A stretch of 32,970 nt of DNA from an uncultured Clostridia bacterium. GTDB taxonomy: Bacteria; Bacillota; Clostridia; Christensenellales; Aristaeellaceae. Below the pieces are notes generated by a model. That model did no database searches, was not told the origin of the DNA, and saw nothing but the letters and a program-made list of their open reading frames with translations. The stretch spans positions 1-32,970 of the forward strand of contig CAMKNZ010000022.1 in NCBI GenBank assembly GCA_946414315.1, written 5' to 3'. This document shows, piece by piece, positions 1-7,693 of the stretch; the first letter of the stretch is position 1; each line of letters starts with the position of its first letter. Made by a program: the position numbers and the translations under genes.

Positions 1-1
1 C

Positions 2-247
2 CTGGACCGGGCGCTGGAACAGGTTTCCGGGGAAGACGCCTATCTTCCGGAAACGGTAAAGCGCCTGCTGGGCGTCATGGAATATGACGTACCCTATACA
101 GGCGCACAGCTCATGCAGAAGCTGCGGCTGAAATCCCGGGAAAACTTCCGCAAACTGTATCTTGTTCCCGCCCTGGAAAGATCACTGATTATCATGAGCG
201 TTCCGGATAAGCCCACCAGCCGGAACCAGAGCTATATCAGAAAGTAA
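2..247 (+). CDS. C-terminal part of a Fic-family or AlbA_2-type protein (5' end outside window)
   Basis: The frame is open from the window edge to a TAA at 245-247 and encodes 81 residues. The segment reads as a winged-helix domain: a helix with LMQKLRLKSRENFRK, then YLVPALERSLI and a closing strand IMSVPDKPTSRNQSY. The ending 'PDKPxSRxQxY' after a 'K.R..FRK.YL.PAL' helix is what I know from the C-terminus of many clostridial Fic AMP-transferase proteins and of AlbA_2/ATP-dependent helicase-like proteins that share this wing. The catalytic part lies outside the window, so Fic and AlbA_2 cannot be told apart. Confidence 0.6.
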   Translation: MDRALEQVSGEDAYLPETVKRLLGVMEYDVPYTGAQLMQKLRLKSRENFRKLYLVPALERSLIIMSVPDKPTSRNQSYIRK

Positions 248-444
248 AACGGATGCGGCAGCGGCAGGCGTTGAGCTCTGGGAAATCCAGATGAATTTCA
301 GGCCGGAAGGAGTAACCCTTTACAGCGTAAATAGAAGTTCAGACTTATCAATTCCAGCTTGTCGGGGCACCTGTTGGCAAGGAATCTAATCTCGGAATCA
401 TCTTAACCATGAGAAACTGCCGAAGAGAGAGGAGACAATCAGTA
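248..444. other. Intergenic stretch with no recognised feature
   Basis: Between the stop of the partial gene and the DUF4256 start I see no convincing terminator. A short ATG frame at 291 encodes about 32 residues with no recognisable content, and I do not consider it a gene. The only useful element is the Shine-Dalgarno GAGAGGAGA at 427-435 before the next gene. Confidence 0.4.
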
Positions 445-966
445 ATGTTGGAAATACTGAAGAACAGGTTTCAGGGCAATATGAATCTCCATCCGGAGCT
501 GCAATGGGCTGATGTGGAGAATCGTCTGCGTGAAAAGCCAGATGTCATGGAAGTTTTGCGGAAGATGGAAAAAAGCGGCGGTGAGCCGGATACCATTGGT
601 TTTGATAAAGAAACAGGGAAACTGATTTTTTGCGACTGCGCAAAAGAGTCGCCTTCCGGGCGAAGAAGTCTGTGCTATGATGATGAAGCTTTCCAAAAGC
701 GGACGAAAAATCCGCCCATTGGGAGCGCTGAAAAGAAGGCTCAGGAGATCGGAGTTTTGCTGTTGACAGAAGAACTCTATTACAGGCTGCAAGCCCTTGG
801 CGACTTCGACTTAAAAACTTCTTCCTGGATCAGTACCCCGGCAGAGATCAGAAAACAGGGTGGAGCCCTTTTCTGCGAAAGGCGTTACGGGACTGTATTC
901 ACGTTTCATAACGGGGCAGACTCATATTATTCTGTGCGTGGATTCAGAGGTTATACTCTTTTATAA
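445..966 (+). CDS. DUF4256 family protein
   Basis: The gene encodes 173 residues, close to the usual length of the DUF4256 family (about 180-190). Family hallmarks are visible in order: MLEILKNRF near the N-terminus, GGEPDTIGFDKETG, DCAKESPSGRRSLCYDDEA, LLTEELYYRLQ, DLKTSSWISTPAEIRK, GGALFCERRYGTVF and HNGADSYYSVRGFRG at the end. The biochemical role of the family is not known to me. I chose the ATG at 445 over the in-frame ATG at 409 because GAGAGGAGA at 427-435 sits about 9 bases before 445 and homologues begin near this Met. The gene ends directly against a broken ferredoxin gene, and its leader GAGAGGAGACAATCA is identical to the one before the hydrolase pseudogene at 1256. Confidence 0.85.
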   Translation: MLEILKNRFQGNMNLHPELQWADVENRLREKPDVMEVLRKMEKSGGEPDTIGFDKETGKLIFCDCAKESPSGRRSLCYDDEAFQKRTKNPPIGSAEKKAQEIGVLLLTEELYYRLQALGDFDLKTSSWISTPAEIRKQGGALFCERRYGTVFTFHNGADSYYSVRGFRGYTLL

Positions 967-1243
967 CTTCAGCCGGATGTATTCCTTCCCGCTGTACGGG
1001 GTCAATGAGGACTGTATCGGCTGCGGCACCTGCACCCGGGTATGTCCCCGGGGCTGCATCCGTCTGGAGGACGGCAGGCCGGTCTACGACTACACCGACT
1101 GCATCAACTGCATGGCCTGCGCCCACGCCTGCCCCAAGATCGCCATCAAGCTCATCTGCGTCAAGGAGCCCAACCCCAACGCCCGCTACTGCAACCCCAA
1201 TATCACCCTGGCCGAGCTCATCCAGGCCAACCGGCAGAATTGA
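967..1243 (+). pseudogene. 3' fragment of a ferredoxin (EFR1-type) gene with two 4Fe-4S clusters
   Basis: From about 977 (ATG) the frame encodes an intact two-cluster ferredoxin domain: CIGCGTCTRVCP and CINCMACAHACP, the classic CxxCxxCxxxCP pair. The tail PNARYCNPNITLAELIQANRQ resembles the C-terminus of EFR1-type ferredoxins, in which a flavodoxin-like domain precedes the ferredoxin. That N-terminal domain is absent here, since the sequence before 977 belongs to the DUF4256 gene. A frame running back to 860 overlaps that gene and has no start site of its own. No ribosome-binding site precedes the ATG at 977. I read this as a 5'-truncated remnant. An 88-residue stand-alone ferredoxin is the less likely alternative. 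It sits in the same orientation as the two broken genes that follow. Confidence 0.7.
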
Positions 1244-1255
1244 GAGGAGACAATC

Positions 1256-2623
1256 ATGTATTCCTACAAGACCTTTACGGAAGTGACGGACAACTTCCCC
1301 TAAATCACCAAGCTGATCCTGAAAGCGCCCCAGCCGGTCCGGGCGGAGTGCGTGGACAAGGACACCTTTTCCGTCTATGTGGAGCGGATCGACCCCACCA
1401 CCGGCGAAGTGCTGCTGGAACAGCATGAATGGCCGGGGGAGAGGATCTATCCCTCGAAAGGCTACCGCCCGGTGAGCGCCGCCTATCCCAGCGATGAGAA
1501 TGGCCGCCGGATCTATGAGGGCGACCACCTGACCCTGGAATTTCCCTATGAGCCAATCGTGGGACTGGGCTATACCGTGGGCACCGGCATGCTCCCCGGC
1601 GGCTACAACGCCTTTGTGGATTGCCGCTACCGGGTGACCCAGGTGAAGGAGATCCCCGGGAAAATTCCCGCCAGCGGATGGGTTTTCGATGAGTGCGCCG
1701 GGGACATTTGCCCCCAGCTCATCGGCTGGCAGGACAGCGTAAGCCACTACGCGCCCCTGCCTCTCCAGTACGGCTATTTCACCCCTGATTTAGAGCACGC
1801 CAAGCGGGCCTTCACGGCGCTGGACAGCAACTACGGTGACGAATGGCCCCATGATTTCCCGGAAAAGCTGCCCCTGGTGATCTGGCTCCACGGCATGGGC
1901 GAGGGCGCCACGGTACCCAGAATGTCCTACACGGGCAACAAGGTGGTGGCCGTTTCCTCCGACAATATCCAGCGCAAGCTGGGCGGCGCGGCCTATGTGC
2001 TGGCCCCCATGTGTCCCACCTACTGGATGAACTCCGGGGCGGAGAACGACCAAGACATCTCCGAGCTGACCAACGAAAAGAGCATGTACACCGAGGCCCT
2101 CAAGGCCCTTATTGATGAATTTCTGGACCTGCACCCGGACATTGACCGGGACCGGGTGTACATCGGTGGCTGCTCCAACGGCGGCTTCATGACCATGCGG
2201 ATGCTCAAGAGCTACCCGGATTTCTTCGCCGCCGCCTACCCGGTGTGCGAGGCCCTGCGCCCCAGCGACTTCACCGAGGAGGATATCCGGAAGCTCAAGC
2301 ACCTGCCTATGTGGTTCACCCAGGCGGAAAACGATCCCATCGTCCCGCCGGACGGCCTGGTGCTGCCCCTGGTGCGGCGGCTCAAGGCTGCGGGGGCGGA
2401 GAACGTCCACGTTTCCCTGTTCGAGCGCATCGTGGATCAGAGCGGGAGAGCCAAGCTCCCCAATGGCCAGCCCATGGAGTATATGGGCCACTTCTCCTGG
2501 ATCCACACCTTCAACGACGACTGCGTCTGCGATCTGGACGGCACCCGGGTGATGCACGAGGGCAGACCCGTCACCCTGTGGCGCTGGCTGGGCAAGCAAC
2601 GGAAAAAGCATTCTGATCAATAA
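1256..2623 (+). pseudogene. Alpha/beta-hydrolase (esterase/prolyl-oligopeptidase-like) gene interrupted by a stop at codon 16
   Basis: Translation from the ATG at 1256, which has GAGAGGAGA just upstream, meets TAA at 1301-1303 after MYSYKTFTEVTDNFP. The same frame then continues without a break to 2623. The downstream part has a serine-hydrolase core: LPLVIWLHGMGEG (oxyanion region), the nucleophile elbow GCSNGG with Ser codon at 2174-2176, a candidate Asp in ENDPIVPP and a candidate His in GHFSWIHTF. The N-terminal ~150 residues look like the beta-rich lead domain of PHB-depolymerase/peptidase-like esterases. A GTG at 1352 could restart a 423-residue product, but its upstream GCGGAG is weak and badly spaced. 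The neighbours are also broken, so loss of function is the simplest reading. A sequencing error at 1301 cannot be excluded. Confidence 0.75.
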
Positions 2624-2672
2624 GTCAAGTGCGTCGAAAATGAGATTTTGAAAAACAGAAAGGAGAAGCAAC

Positions 2673-3065
2673 ATGAAGTACGAGAAACTCGGTACCACCG
2701 ACATCAGCGTTTCTAAGATCTGCATCGGAGGCATGTCCTTCGGCAAAGACGAAGCCCATCCTGAGGTGTAGGCGCTGGACGAGCATGAGACCGAGGCCAT
2801 GATCGGCCACGCTTTTGACCTGGGGGTCAATTTCATTGACACCGCCAACACCTATGCTCAGGGCAGAAGCGAGGAGATGATCGGCAAAGCTCTGAAGAGC
2901 CTGAGCATCCCCCGAGACAAGGCGGTCATCGCCACCAAGGTGTTTTTCAATGAGGGCCGCTTGAAGAAGGATGCCATCCTGCGGGAGATCGACGGCTCTC
3001 TTAAGCGCCTGCGGACCGATTATGTGGACCTCTACCAGATCCATCGCTTTGATTACCCTTTATGA
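2673..3065 (+). pseudogene. Aldo/keto reductase gene, broken by an in-frame TAG and lacking its 3' half
   Basis: AAAGGAGAAG at 2660-2669 precedes an ATG at 2673. The product begins MKYEKLGTTDISVSKICIGG, the standard aldo/keto reductase N-terminus, and reaches TAG at 2769-2771. The frame then continues with LDEHETEAMIGHAFDLGVNFIDTANTY, where catalytic Asp and Tyr of the family are visible (FIDTANTY), and with KRLRTDYVDLYQIHR. In relatives a Trp often stands at the TAG position, so TGG to TAG is likely. The coding identity stops after about residue 128 (RFDYPL then TGA), whereas the family is about 310-330 residues long. The rest has been deleted at the junction with AT-rich DNA near 3055. This is the last gene of a decayed three-gene cluster. 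Confidence 0.85.
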
Positions 3066-3159
3066 AACATAAGTTTGCATCAGCCAAAAATACGCCGAGA
3101 CACAGAAGCGTTGAAAAATAATACATCTTAGCACCCGATATGATGCAAAATACGGCTTT

Positions 3160-3189
3160 GGGGGAATTCAAATCCCGGCTTCTCCGCCA
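3160..3189 (+). other. tRNA 3'-end-like sequence, possible integration (att) scar
   Basis: The segment contains a T-loop-like TTCAAAT followed by CCC and an acceptor-like CTTCTCCGCCA, as at the 3' end of clostridial tRNA-Ser genes. Two extra A residues disturb the T stem, and no tRNA body lies upstream, so it is not a functional tRNA. A terminator follows 6 bases later, as after a real tRNA gene. Integrases of the tyrosine recombinase family often duplicate such ends on insertion. That this is an att remnant is inference. Confidence 0.4.
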
Positions 3190-3195
3190 ATAAGA

Positions 3196-3227
3196 CCCTA
3201 GGAATTTCAACGTTCCTAGGGCTTTTT
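3196..3227 (+). terminator. Rho-independent terminator after the tRNA-like end
   Basis: A perfect 9-bp stem, CCCTAGGAA (3196-3204) with TTCCTAGGG (3213-3221), has an 8-base loop and is followed by C then TTTTT (3223-3227). It is oriented to stop plus-strand transcription. Confidence 0.8.
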
Positions 3228-3538
3228 GATGCCAAAAAATCGATTTTGACCCTTTAATTGACCCTTTACAGAATTTATTCCCAAAGTACGAAATCGGCTT
3301 GTTTTTCACTCAAACGAAATCAATTCGCAATAAAACCGTCGCGAAAGTTAGCAAGTTCAAACTGCATTTTCCGTTCTTTTATTCAAATGATCAGGTTTGT
3401 CGGAAAAGCGAATGTTGAAAACATGGAATATCCTGTTATACTTTATATAGATAGTAGACGCTATAGCACAAGATCATTGATGTCCCATTTGATTATGATG
3501 ATATACCAGTCGTTACAACCGTGTCAGGGATCGGCAGC

Positions 3539-3571
3539 AAAAAGCAACCCGATCCGTCCGGGACCGGGTTG
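3539..3571 (-). terminator. Terminator of the LRR protein gene
   Basis: On the minus strand a stem of 9 pairs with one mismatch (3562-3571 with 3547-3556) is followed by a run of six T (complement of 3539-3544). It lies about 50 bases beyond the stop of the leucine-rich-repeat gene. Confidence 0.75.
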
Positions 3572-3621
3572 ATAAGGAGGAGCAGGCTTATGTTGCCAGG
3601 GTGTCTGTTTTATCAGGATCA

Positions 3622-5196
3622 TCAGAATTCGGCGCCCTCAATCACCAGCGAATCCGGACAGTCCTCGAAAACGTAGTTCCCGATGTTGTCAATTCTCTCA
3701 TTCTGAAAGATCACTTTTGCCAGGTTCGCGCCCTGGAATGCGCCGTCCTCAATCTTTTCGACGGATTCAGGGATCTCAACGGAGACCAGACCGCTGTAGG
3801 CAAACGCTTCACGTCCGATTGACTTCAATCCTTCCGGCAGTGTAATGGAAGTCAGGCTTTCACAGCCGTGAAATACGTGCGGTCCGATGGCTTTGATCCC
3901 GTCCGGTATGGAAACGGAAGCCAGGTCCTGGCAGCCAAAGAACGCCCAGCTTGTGAGCCCCGTGACGCTGTCCGGGATGGTGACGGCAGTCAGCCCGGAA
4001 CCGGCAAATGTCTCCGGCATAATGGTTGTCACGCCGTCAGGAATATGGACCGTTGTCAGACTGATGCAATATCTGAAAGCGCCCTCGCCGATTTTCTTTA
4101 CACTGTCGGGAATCGTAACGGAAGCAAACTGCGTGCATTCGGCAAACATGCCTTGTGCTATCTCAGTAATGCCGTCGGGAATTTGGATCGACGTCAGTTC
4201 ATTACAGCAGTAGAATGCCCGGGCGCCGATCTTTCTCAGGCCGTCCGGCAGCTCAACAGTATTCAGGTTCCTGCAGTCCCGGAACGCATCCTCTCCGATC
4301 TCCTCCAGGCTGTCGGGAAAGATTACGGTTTTCAGATTGTTACAGTTGTAAAAGGCCCAGTCCGCAATCGCCTGTGTTCCCTCCGGAATCTCATAGACCT
4401 CAGCCGGATCAGTCTTCGGATAGCAGATCAGCCTGTTGTCCAGCTTGCTGAAAAGGACCCCGTCCCTGATTTCAAGGTAAGGATGATCCGGGGAAATAAC
4501 AACGCGTTCCAGCGGATTTGTTTCATCTGTCCATACGCCCGCAAACGGATTCCCTTTGATGGCGTTTACACTGTCAGGAATCACAACGGATGTCAGTTTT
4601 CCGTAATTGGCAAAAGCCCTGCCTTCAATGTCCGTAACGCTGTCCGGAATAATCACGGAAGGAACTTCGCAGCCGTAAAATGCTTCCTCACCGATCACCT
4701 GTACCCCGTCGGGAATCCTGTAGGTTTCCGCCGGATATTTGTCCGGAAAAGCAATCAACCGCTTCCCGTCCTTGCTGAGCAGCACTCCGTCGACCGTCGT
4801 AAAACAGGGATGTTCCGCAGAAACCGTGAACTGCGTTACTGCACTGCCGGCAAAGGGATTACCGTCCAGTCTCCTGATACAGTCGGGAATCGTCACTGCT
4901 CCCAATGTGTTTCCGGAAAGGTCCTTAATGCCGGTCACAGGATATCCGTCAATACTCTCCGGGATTGTATAAGATTCAGTATAGAGGTCAAAATCGCTGG
5001 GACCGGCAATCACCGCCGTTCCGGTCTCGGTAACAACATAATACAGTAATTCAGAAGCAGAATACTGATATCCGCCATAGCCTATCTGGTCATGATACTC
5101 ATCCCATGCGTACGAGGAAGCGGCGGAACAGACAATCAAAGCAATGATCAGAAGCAGGGCTGCAGGTTTTCTGAATACTGACAGTCGATGTTTCAT
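3622..5196 (-). CDS. Secreted BspA-type leucine-rich-repeat (LRR_5) protein
   Basis: The product has 524 residues. Residues 1-30 form a signal peptide: positive MKHR, a hydrophobic run with ALLLIIALIVCSA, and a likely cut after SSYA. The remainder is a chain of about a dozen BspA-like repeats of the form 'IPDxVxxIGxxAFxxCxxLTSVxIPDSV', each about 23 residues, occasionally broken by spacer strands such as SKDGKRLIAFP. No sortase motif, transmembrane anchor or cell-wall repeat is visible at the C-terminus (SLVIEGAEF), so it is probably released or held by other contacts. Proteins of this family bind host or matrix proteins in some anaerobes; the ligand here is unknown. AAGGGGG about 9 bases before the ATG supports the start. 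It lies 41 bases downstream of the secreted protease and may share its transcript. Confidence 0.9.
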   Translation of the reverse strand: MKHRLSVFRKPAALLLIIALIVCSAASSYAWDEYHDQIGYGGYQYSASELLYYVVTETGTAVIAGPSDFDLYTESYTIPESIDGYPVTGIKDLSGNTLGAVTIPDCIRRLDGNPFAGSAVTQFTVSAEHPCFTTVDGVLLSKDGKRLIAFPDKYPAETYRIPDGVQVIGEEAFYGCEVPSVIIPDSVTDIEGRAFANYGKLTSVVIPDSVNAIKGNPFAGVWTDETNPLERVVISPDHPYLEIRDGVLFSKLDNRLICYPKTDPAEVYEIPEGTQAIADWAFYNCNNLKTVIFPDSLEEIGEDAFRDCRNLNTVELPDGLRKIGARAFYCCNELTSIQIPDGITEIAQGMFAECTQFASVTIPDSVKKIGEGAFRYCISLTTVHIPDGVTTIMPETFAGSGLTAVTIPDSVTGLTSWAFFGCQDLASVSIPDGIKAIGPHVFHGCESLTSITLPEGLKSIGREAFAYSGLVSVEIPESVEKIEDGAFQGANLAKVIFQNERIDNIGNYVFEDCPDSLVIEGAEF

Positions 5197-5237
5197 AACT
5201 TTTTATCCCCCTTATTCATCTTTATACCGCCGGATCA

Positions 5238-6080
5238 TCAGTAATCATCCAGCTCCATGAACTTGGAATACATTTCACCGGTAATCCGGTACCCGTAATT
5301 GTTCTGTTTGTTGTCGGCAACATGGATGGCCGCTGCATACGGAACCCCGTTATCCAGGTAAAATACCGGACCGCCGCTGTTTCCCGCCTCTGCATCAATC
5401 TGATAAGTGATCAGGTCGCCTGATCCGGCCTTTGCTTTTCCTTCGGATATTCTCAGCGTACCCCATTTATATCCGAGCAGAAGCATTTCTTTACTGGTAA
5501 TCTGTTTGTTCGGCATATTGTAACTGAAGCCGAACCATCCGACGATATCCCCGATGTTTTTATAGAATTTCACGACTGCCCAGTCATTATCCGACGTATA
5601 CGTTTTGTTCGGAAAGGTGTCCCCTACGAACGCGTACCATTTTCCGTCATACAGGTATGAATAGTCATCAAAGTCCCTGAATCCGAAATAGAACTCGATC
5701 TGGTCCGCCCATTGGCTGTGTTCACAGCAGACCATACAGTGAGCCGCGGTCATCAGCTTGTTCCTTTCCACCATAAAACCCGTTCCGCTTTTCTCACATC
5801 CGCATGGATAATGTGCCTCCATATATGCGACGGCACAGAACGGGTATTCATCCGTATTGTCTATCACTTCCCGGTCATCGGATCCGAACACCATGCCGTC
5901 AATGATTAAACCATCATCAGACGTGCTGCCGGAAGCGCTTTCATCCCTGACATAGTATTCCGTGACGGCCACTGAATCCGGAATGAATCCTTCCGTTGTT
6001 TCGGCCAGGCCGGAGACTGTCGGGCCAAGCAGCAGGATCAGTGCCAGCATGGCGGAAGCAAAGCGCCGTTTCCTCATCAT
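5238..6080 (-). CDS. Secreted trypsin-like (V8/glutamyl endopeptidase-like, S1B) serine protease
   Basis: The product has 280 residues from the preferred start. A signal peptide (RKRR then MLALILLLGPTVSGLAE) is followed by a short pro-region and the phrase VFGSDDREVIDNTDEYPF, typical just before the mature V8-type domain. The catalytic triad is complete (numbering from the upstream ATG at 6086): His116 in LMTAAHC, Asp168 in SDNDWAVV and Ser237 in GNSGGPV. Several cysteines (CGCEK, HCMVCC) suggest disulfides or metal binding. AAAGGGG lies only 2 bases before the ATG at 6086 but 8 bases before the ATG at 6080, so the latter start is more likely. The gene sits between the Nudix-HD gene and the LRR protein gene on the same strand. 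Substrate is unknown, and processing of surface or host proteins is a guess. Confidence 0.88.
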   Translation of the reverse strand: MMRKRRFASAMLALILLLGPTVSGLAETTEGFIPDSVAVTEYYVRDESASGSTSDDGLIIDGMVFGSDDREVIDNTDEYPFCAVAYMEAHYPCGCEKSGTGFMVERNKLMTAAHCMVCCEHSQWADQIEFYFGFRDFDDYSYLYDGKWYAFVGDTFPNKTYTSDNDWAVVKFYKNIGDIVGWFGFSYNMPNKQITSKEMLLLGYKWGTLRISEGKAKAGSGDLITYQIDAEAGNSGGPVFYLDNGVPYAAAIHVADNKQNNYGYRITGEMYSKFMELDDY

Positions 6081-6156
6081 TCTCATTTCCCCTTTCCGGT
6101 TGTCTGACTGAGTTCTTTCGTTCAGGACAGCAAATCTCTTCCCGTATGTTTAATTG

Positions 6157-7416
6157 TTACCTGTATCCGATATAGTTCTCACCGCCGAGCAGGATATCCT
6201 TTCGGTACTCCTCCACAAAGCGGTCCGTGTTCTCTGTCTTGGCATCCCAGAACGCCTTCGCTTCCGGGGTCACAACCGGACAGTCGTGCTGCATCGGATG
6301 CGTGTAAGTCTCGTAATGGTTATAGCAGTCGTAGAATGTGGCGTCCGTTTTCCGGGCCCTGACGATCATCGTATCCATCACAATGCCAAGGAGCCCCATA
6401 TCATCCAGAAGATCCGCTTCCATCAGCATCAGGAGATTGCGGTCTGTGGCCGGATCATGCATCCGCCATTTCTCGGAATGGGCACCGACAAGGCCCGCAA
6501 TATACTCCGCCCGTTCCGGATCATATCCGTTTGTCTTCAGCCAGTCCCTTGTGATCGGCGCCCCCGCTTTCGCGTGATCTTCGCCTGTCTGTATGGAAAC
6601 CGCCCTTCCCACGTCATGGAAGATCGCTGCGATCATCAGGTCCTCATACCGAAGCCCTGTTTTATCCGCCGTAGCATCGTAAAGGCGCTTCGCCCAGCCG
6701 AGCACACGCTTGGTATGTTCGTAGCGGGTATATCCGAACTCCAGCTTGTGGATCCCGATATTTCTCTCTCCTTCGGTTTGTTTTTCTTCCAGGGCATGTT
6801 CTACAAAGGAGAGCATTCCCCTGTAGTCCGCGCTTCCCAGCGACCGGATCGCCGCTTCCTCCGTCATTTCCCAGCTCTGCTTCCGGAGTTCCTTGTCCGC
6901 CATATCCATCACGCGCAGTTCCCGCTGGATAAACGGCTCGCCGAACCGTTCAAAAGCCCTGCGATTCCGATGGACCGGAATTGCCAGCGATTCGACCCAG
7001 ACCGGTTCCGCCCCGTCCTGAATCTCGTGCTCGTCCGGTTTTCTCGGAACGCATTCATCCGTCACTTCGCAGAAAAAATAATAATTCTCCTGCTCGAATA
7101 TGCCGTCCGGATCAATGCTGTCCTGCTGTCTTCTGATCACGATCCCGAATTCCCTGACGGATTCCGGAACCACAATCCGCCCTGTTTCCTCGGCCACTTC
7201 CCGCTGCACCGCGCATTCCGGCGTCTCCCCGGCTTCGATCCCTCCGCCCGGAAACTCATAGCAGTTGTACTTTGACACATGATTGAGAAGCACTTTCCCG
7301 TCCTTCAGGATAATGGCCCTCGCCGACGGTCTCCTGTACACTTTGCCTTCGGGATTATAGTTTTGCCTGTCCATAAGAAACAGCTCTCTCATTGCCGGTA
7401 CCGCCTCATTCGACAT
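6157..7416 (-). CDS. Nudix hydrolase fused to an HD-domain phosphohydrolase
   Basis: The product has 419 residues in two parts. Residues ~25-165 form a Nudix domain with the box GGIEAGE-x7-REVAEETG (about 59-79), which binds metal and hydrolyses nucleoside-diphosphate-linked substrates. Residues ~225-400 form an HD domain with His234 (YEHTKRV), His267-Asp268 (IFHDVG) and Asp335 (EADLLDD), a metal phosphohydrolase centre. Both active sites look intact. The substrate cannot be read from the sequence; a two-step breakdown of a nucleotide is possible. The start is uncertain: the ATG at 7416 lacks a good Shine-Dalgarno site, while the in-frame ATG at 7392 has GAGGCGG upstream and still leaves the Nudix domain whole. 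A 70-base gap separates it from the downstream protease gene. Confidence 0.87.
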   Translation of the reverse strand: MSNEAVPAMRELFLMDRQNYNPEGKVYRRPSARAIILKDGKVLLNHVSKYNCYEFPGGGIEAGETPECAVQREVAEETGRIVVPESVREFGIVIRRQQDSIDPDGIFEQENYYFFCEVTDECVPRKPDEHEIQDGAEPVWVESLAIPVHRNRRAFERFGEPFIQRELRVMDMADKELRKQSWEMTEEAAIRSLGSADYRGMLSFVEHALEEKQTEGERNIGIHKLEFGYTRYEHTKRVLGWAKRLYDATADKTGLRYEDLMIAAIFHDVGRAVSIQTGEDHAKAGAPITRDWLKTNGYDPERAEYIAGLVGAHSEKWRMHDPATDRNLLMLMEADLLDDMGLLGIVMDTMIVRARKTDATFYDCYNHYETYTHPMQHDCPVVTPEAKAFWDAKTENTDRFVEEYRKDILLGGENYIGYR

Positions 7417-7620
7417 TCTGTTTACAGCCTGTTATCATTTTGTTGTTCCGATAACTCAAAGTTTATCGTATGCATAATCCAAAGTCAACGTTCTGGCAGA
7501 TATTGTAAACTGCTGATGCCTCCGGTGGGCGTTTTTTATTTTTCCCTCGCAGGGATAATAACCGGTTATATCTGTCGGAGATGGTCCTGTATTCCGTTTT
7601 CGCCTGATGATAAGCTTTTC

Positions 7621-7642
7621 TTACGATGAGGGATCATCGTAA
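7621..7642. promoter_or_regulatory. Perfect 9-bp inverted repeat upstream of the acidic-protein promoter
   Basis: TTACGATGA (7621-7629) and TCATCGTAA (7634-7642) are perfect complements around a GGGA spacer. There is no T-run, so it is not a normal terminator. Its position just upstream of the putative -35 hexamer fits an operator for a dimeric regulator, or an RNA hairpin if transcription starts further upstream. Confidence 0.5.
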
Positions 7643-7644
7643 CG

Positions 7645-7693
7645 CCGCTTCACTGCCATCCGGCCGGTACCGGCGTATAAAAGAGTGAAGCGG
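7645..7693 (+). promoter_or_regulatory. Putative promoter with palindromic spacer enclosed by a 10-bp inverted repeat
   Basis: A candidate sigma-A promoter is CTGCCA (7653-7658) with TATAAA (7676-7681) at exactly 17 bases. The spacer contains the 12-bp perfect palindrome GCCGGTACCGGC (7663-7674). The promoter is enclosed by CCGCTTCACT (7645-7654) and AGTGAAGCGG (7684-7693), perfect 10-bp complements. A palindrome in the -35/-10 spacer recalls operators of spacer-binding regulators such as the MerR family. Which regulator acts here is unknown, and an RNA-level hairpin is the alternative. Confidence 0.45.

Larger units (their letters stand above)
3066..3621. other. AT-rich non-coding stretch between decayed cluster and LRR gene
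   Basis: This 556-bp stretch has a base composition clearly lower in GC than both sides. It holds a tRNA-3'-end-like sequence (3160-3189), a strong plus-strand terminator (3196-3227), a promoter-like pair TTGAAA (3415-3420) and TATACT (3437-3442) with 16-base spacing and no convincing gene behind it, and the terminator of the minus-strand LRR gene (3539-3571). The open frames in it have no recognisable content. The minus-strand frame across 3160-3260 gives the WRRSRD-type reading that is commonly produced by a tRNA 3' end rather than by a real protein. Confidence 0.5.

Noticed and set aside
1301..1303. In-frame TAA as a recoded (read-through) codon
   Set aside because: TAA, TAG and TGA all end intact genes in this window, no recoding signal is visible, and the adjacent genes are also broken, so mutation is simpler.
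3001..3309. Minus-strand frame with a WRRSRD-type reading, suggestive of an integrase end
   Set aside because: The reading comes from the tRNA-like 3' end and the terminator; a stop lies just upstream and no recombinase motif (R..H.R..Y) is present. At most it is a trace of an integrated element.
3591..3845. Plus-strand frame behind a good AAGGAGG and a promoter-like TTGAAA-16-TATACT
   Set aside because: It runs antisense through the end of the LRR gene, with a composition (Arg/Pro/Ser) typical of a shadow frame. The AAGGAGG lies beside the stem of the minus-strand terminator and is probably chance.
6154..7275. Long plus-strand open frame (373 codons) opposite the Nudix-HD gene
   Set aside because: It is the antisense shadow of a gene with complete Nudix and HD motifs; no ribosome site or family signature is seen.
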